Positions 62,733 to 64,000 of a DNA stretch of 64,000 bases are shown one piece after another. Source of the DNA: Leptothoe sp034932105 (GTDB lineage: Bacteria; Cyanobacteriota; Cyanobacteriia; Phormidesmidales; Phormidesmidaceae); the NCBI RefSeq assembly GCF_034932105.1, contig NZ_JAYGIG010000011.1, forward strand, positions 1-64,000, in the 5' to 3' direction. The translations under genes and the position numbers were made by a program. The notes beneath the pieces are model-generated. The model made no database searches and was not told the DNA's origin. It saw only the letters and a program-made list of their open reading frames with translations. Each line of letters begins with the position of its first letter. Position 1 is the first letter of the stretch.

Positions 62733-64000
62733 TTATTGAAGAACTTCTTTGAGTTTGTGTTGATTCCACAGCTGTTGGTATAGGCCGGGACTTGTGACTA
62801 GACTCTGATGGGTACCGGTTTGAGTGATGTGGCCTTGATCCATGACGATGATGCGATCGCAATTTGCCGCTGCCGACATCTGATGGGTAATAAAAATAAC
62901 TGTCTTGCGTTGGGTGCCGTGGGACAGGTTATCTAAAATTTGTGTGGCTGTTTGGTTATCCACGCTGGACAGTGCATCATCTAGGACCAAAATGGGCGCA
63001 TCAATCAGCAGGGCGCGGCCCAGGGCTGTACGCTGCCGCTGACCGCCAGAGAGGGTAATGCCCCGTTCTCCCACTAAGGTGTCATACTGCTGCGGAAAGT
63101 TGAGAATCTCGCCTTGCATCTGGGCCAGTTTAGCCGCTTGCTCAATCTCGGGCATTTCCGCCATGGGTGCCCCGTAGCGCAGGTTGTTTTTGACCTTTGT
63201 ACTGAACAAGAAGCTATCTTGGGGGACAAATGCGATCGCCCGGCGGAGATCTGACAAGGCCACCTGGGTGACGTCATGACCATCGATAAATAGCTGCCCC
63301 TCAGGAATCTCTAAAATCCGAGGCAGGGCTTTGGCTAGGGTGGACTTGCCAGAACCAATGGGACCGACTAAGGCCACCGTCTCACCGGGTTCGATGGTAA
63401 AGGAAACCGTTTGAATAGCGGGGGTTAGCGTATCTGGATACTGATAGGTGAGCCCTTTTGCCTGGAGCTGCCCCTTGACCTGGGCGATGGGTAGGGGGGT
63501 GGCCCGACTAGCATTGGCCACCTTTGGTTGGGTCGTGAAGATGGCCTCAATGCGATCTACGCTGACTTCACCCCGTTGATAGGAGGTAATGGTGAACCCC
63601 AATAGGGCCGTGGGAAAAACCAGGTTATTAACATAGAGCAGTAGGGTAACAAAATCACCGACGGCCAGGGTCCCGGCGGCAATGCTGCGAGCTCCCACGG
63701 CCAGGATGATGGCTAAGCTCAGGCTAGCCAGCCCCCCTAGCAAGGGAAACAGGGTATTGCGAGTGCGGGCCAGGGACAGATTGGCCTCTAGCAATTCATT
63801 GTTGCGTTGGGAAAAGGCTTGCTGCTCATTATTTTCTTGGGCATAGATCTTAATTAGCCCAATGCCACTCATGTCTTCCTGAATCAGAGTACTCAGGTCA
63901 GAGAGGGACTTTTGCACGTCTAACTGTTCCTGTCGGAGACGCTCGCTAAAGAAACCCACCAGTAACATCATGACGGGATAAATCGCTAGGGCCACCAGCG
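62733..64000 (-). CDS. ABC exporter (membrane plus ATPase domains), 5' end beyond the window
   Basis: Type IV (MsbA-like) exporter. The visible 422 residues have the later membrane helices (ALAIYPVMMLLVGFFS, LFPLLGGLASLSLAIILAVG, GDFVTLLLYVNNLVFP), a linker and a complete ATPase domain: Walker A GPIGSGKST, LSGGQRQRTALGRA, ILVLDDALSSVD and the switch His in FITHQMS. The frame stays open through the edge; the GTG at 63995 is internal, so the first helices lie outside. The substrate cannot be told. Convergent with pilC. Confidence 0.88.
   Translation of the reverse strand, partial: LVALAIYPVMMLLVGFFSERLRQEQLDVQKSLSDLSTLIQEDMSGIGLIKIYAQENNEQQAFSQRNNELLEANLSLARTRNTLFPLLGGLASLSLAIILAVGARSIAAGTLAVGDFVTLLLYVNNLVFPTALLGFTITSYQRGEVSVDRIEAIFTTQPKVANASRATPLPIAQVKGQLQAKGLTYQYPDTLTPAIQTVSFTIEPGETVALVGPIGSGKSTLAKALPRILEIPEGQLFIDGHDVTQVALSDLRRAIAFVPQDSFLFSTKVKNNLRYGAPMAEMPEIEQAAKLAQMQGEILNFPQQYDTLVGERGITLSGGQRQRTALGRALLIDAPILVLDDALSSVDNQTATQILDNLSHGTQRKTVIFITHQMSAAANCDRIIVMDQGHITQTGTHQSLVTSPGLYQQLWNQHKLKEVLQ

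Noticed and set aside
1..64000. Mobile elements, prophage, CRISPR arrays, tRNA or rRNA genes
   Set aside because: No transposase, integrase or phage gene, no regular repeat-spacer array, and no tRNA-like T-loop or rRNA stretch was recognised by eye; a tRNA scan could still find one.

Overview
The window is a stretch of cyanobacterial core chromosome. It carries plastocyanin, cytochrome c6, the Rieske protein and cytochrome f, CP12, Ycf23 and Ycf37 homologues, a PatD-like protein and several small families known mainly from cyanobacteria (DUF3067, DUF3177, DUF4278). The octamer GCGATCGC (HIP1), a cyanobacterial hallmark, occurs more than twenty times. I do not name a genus. No rRNA, tRNA, CRISPR array, transposase, integrase or prophage gene was seen, so this is not an accessory island.

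Layout, left to right. 0-5.3 kb: an envelope/signalling group with a CHASE2 serine/threonine kinase whose 5' end looks broken, a FecR-domain secreted protein and an outer-membrane-barrel-like protein preceded by a palindromic TTACAAC cluster. 5.3-13.3 kb: DAHP synthase, two small conserved proteins, CP12, a FIST protein, an anti-sigma-like membrane protein, a repetitive coiled-coil gene with a premature stop, and an ABC1/UbiB kinase. 13.7-21.3 kb: recN, a GGDEF-EAL protein, ftsH and an alpha-amylase homologue in which all three catalytic acids are replaced. 21.6-25.8 kb: divergent petJ and petE, a double-domain ABC ATPase, a zinc-ribbon protein and a PatD-like protein. 26-32 kb: relA/spoT, a VOC protein, mnmE, a DUF2062 protein, an unknown protein and ssb. 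32.8-38.6 kb: mreBCD, a HAD phosphatase, dtd coupled to a CobW-type metal GTPase, and a TerB-like protein. 38.8-47 kb: a DUF4278 protein, a tandem-fused QueD/PTPS, rpmI-rplT followed by a solute-binding protein and ycf37, adk, ycf23, a Nudix protein, an ankyrin protein and prs. 47.6-53 kb: a DUF3067 protein, a small unknown protein, petC-petA, cysS, rsgA and tusA. 53-62.6 kb: the chaperone group grpE, dnaK, dnaJ transcribed away from pilB-pilT-pilC. The right edge cuts an ABC exporter.

Together the genes cover electron transfer around cytochrome b6f (petCA plus both soluble acceptors), cell shape (mreBCD), type IV pilus motors, stress response (chaperones, RelA/SpoT, FtsH, RecN) and translation (rpmI, rplT, cysS, mnmE, dtd, rsgA). 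I found no clear new multi-gene system. The most unusual items are the catalytically dead secreted amylase homologue, the nonsense-interrupted 21-residue coiled-coil repeats, the broken CHASE2 kinase, long perfect hairpins near 44.35 and 57.74 kb, and palindromes in the petJ-petE divergent promoter region.
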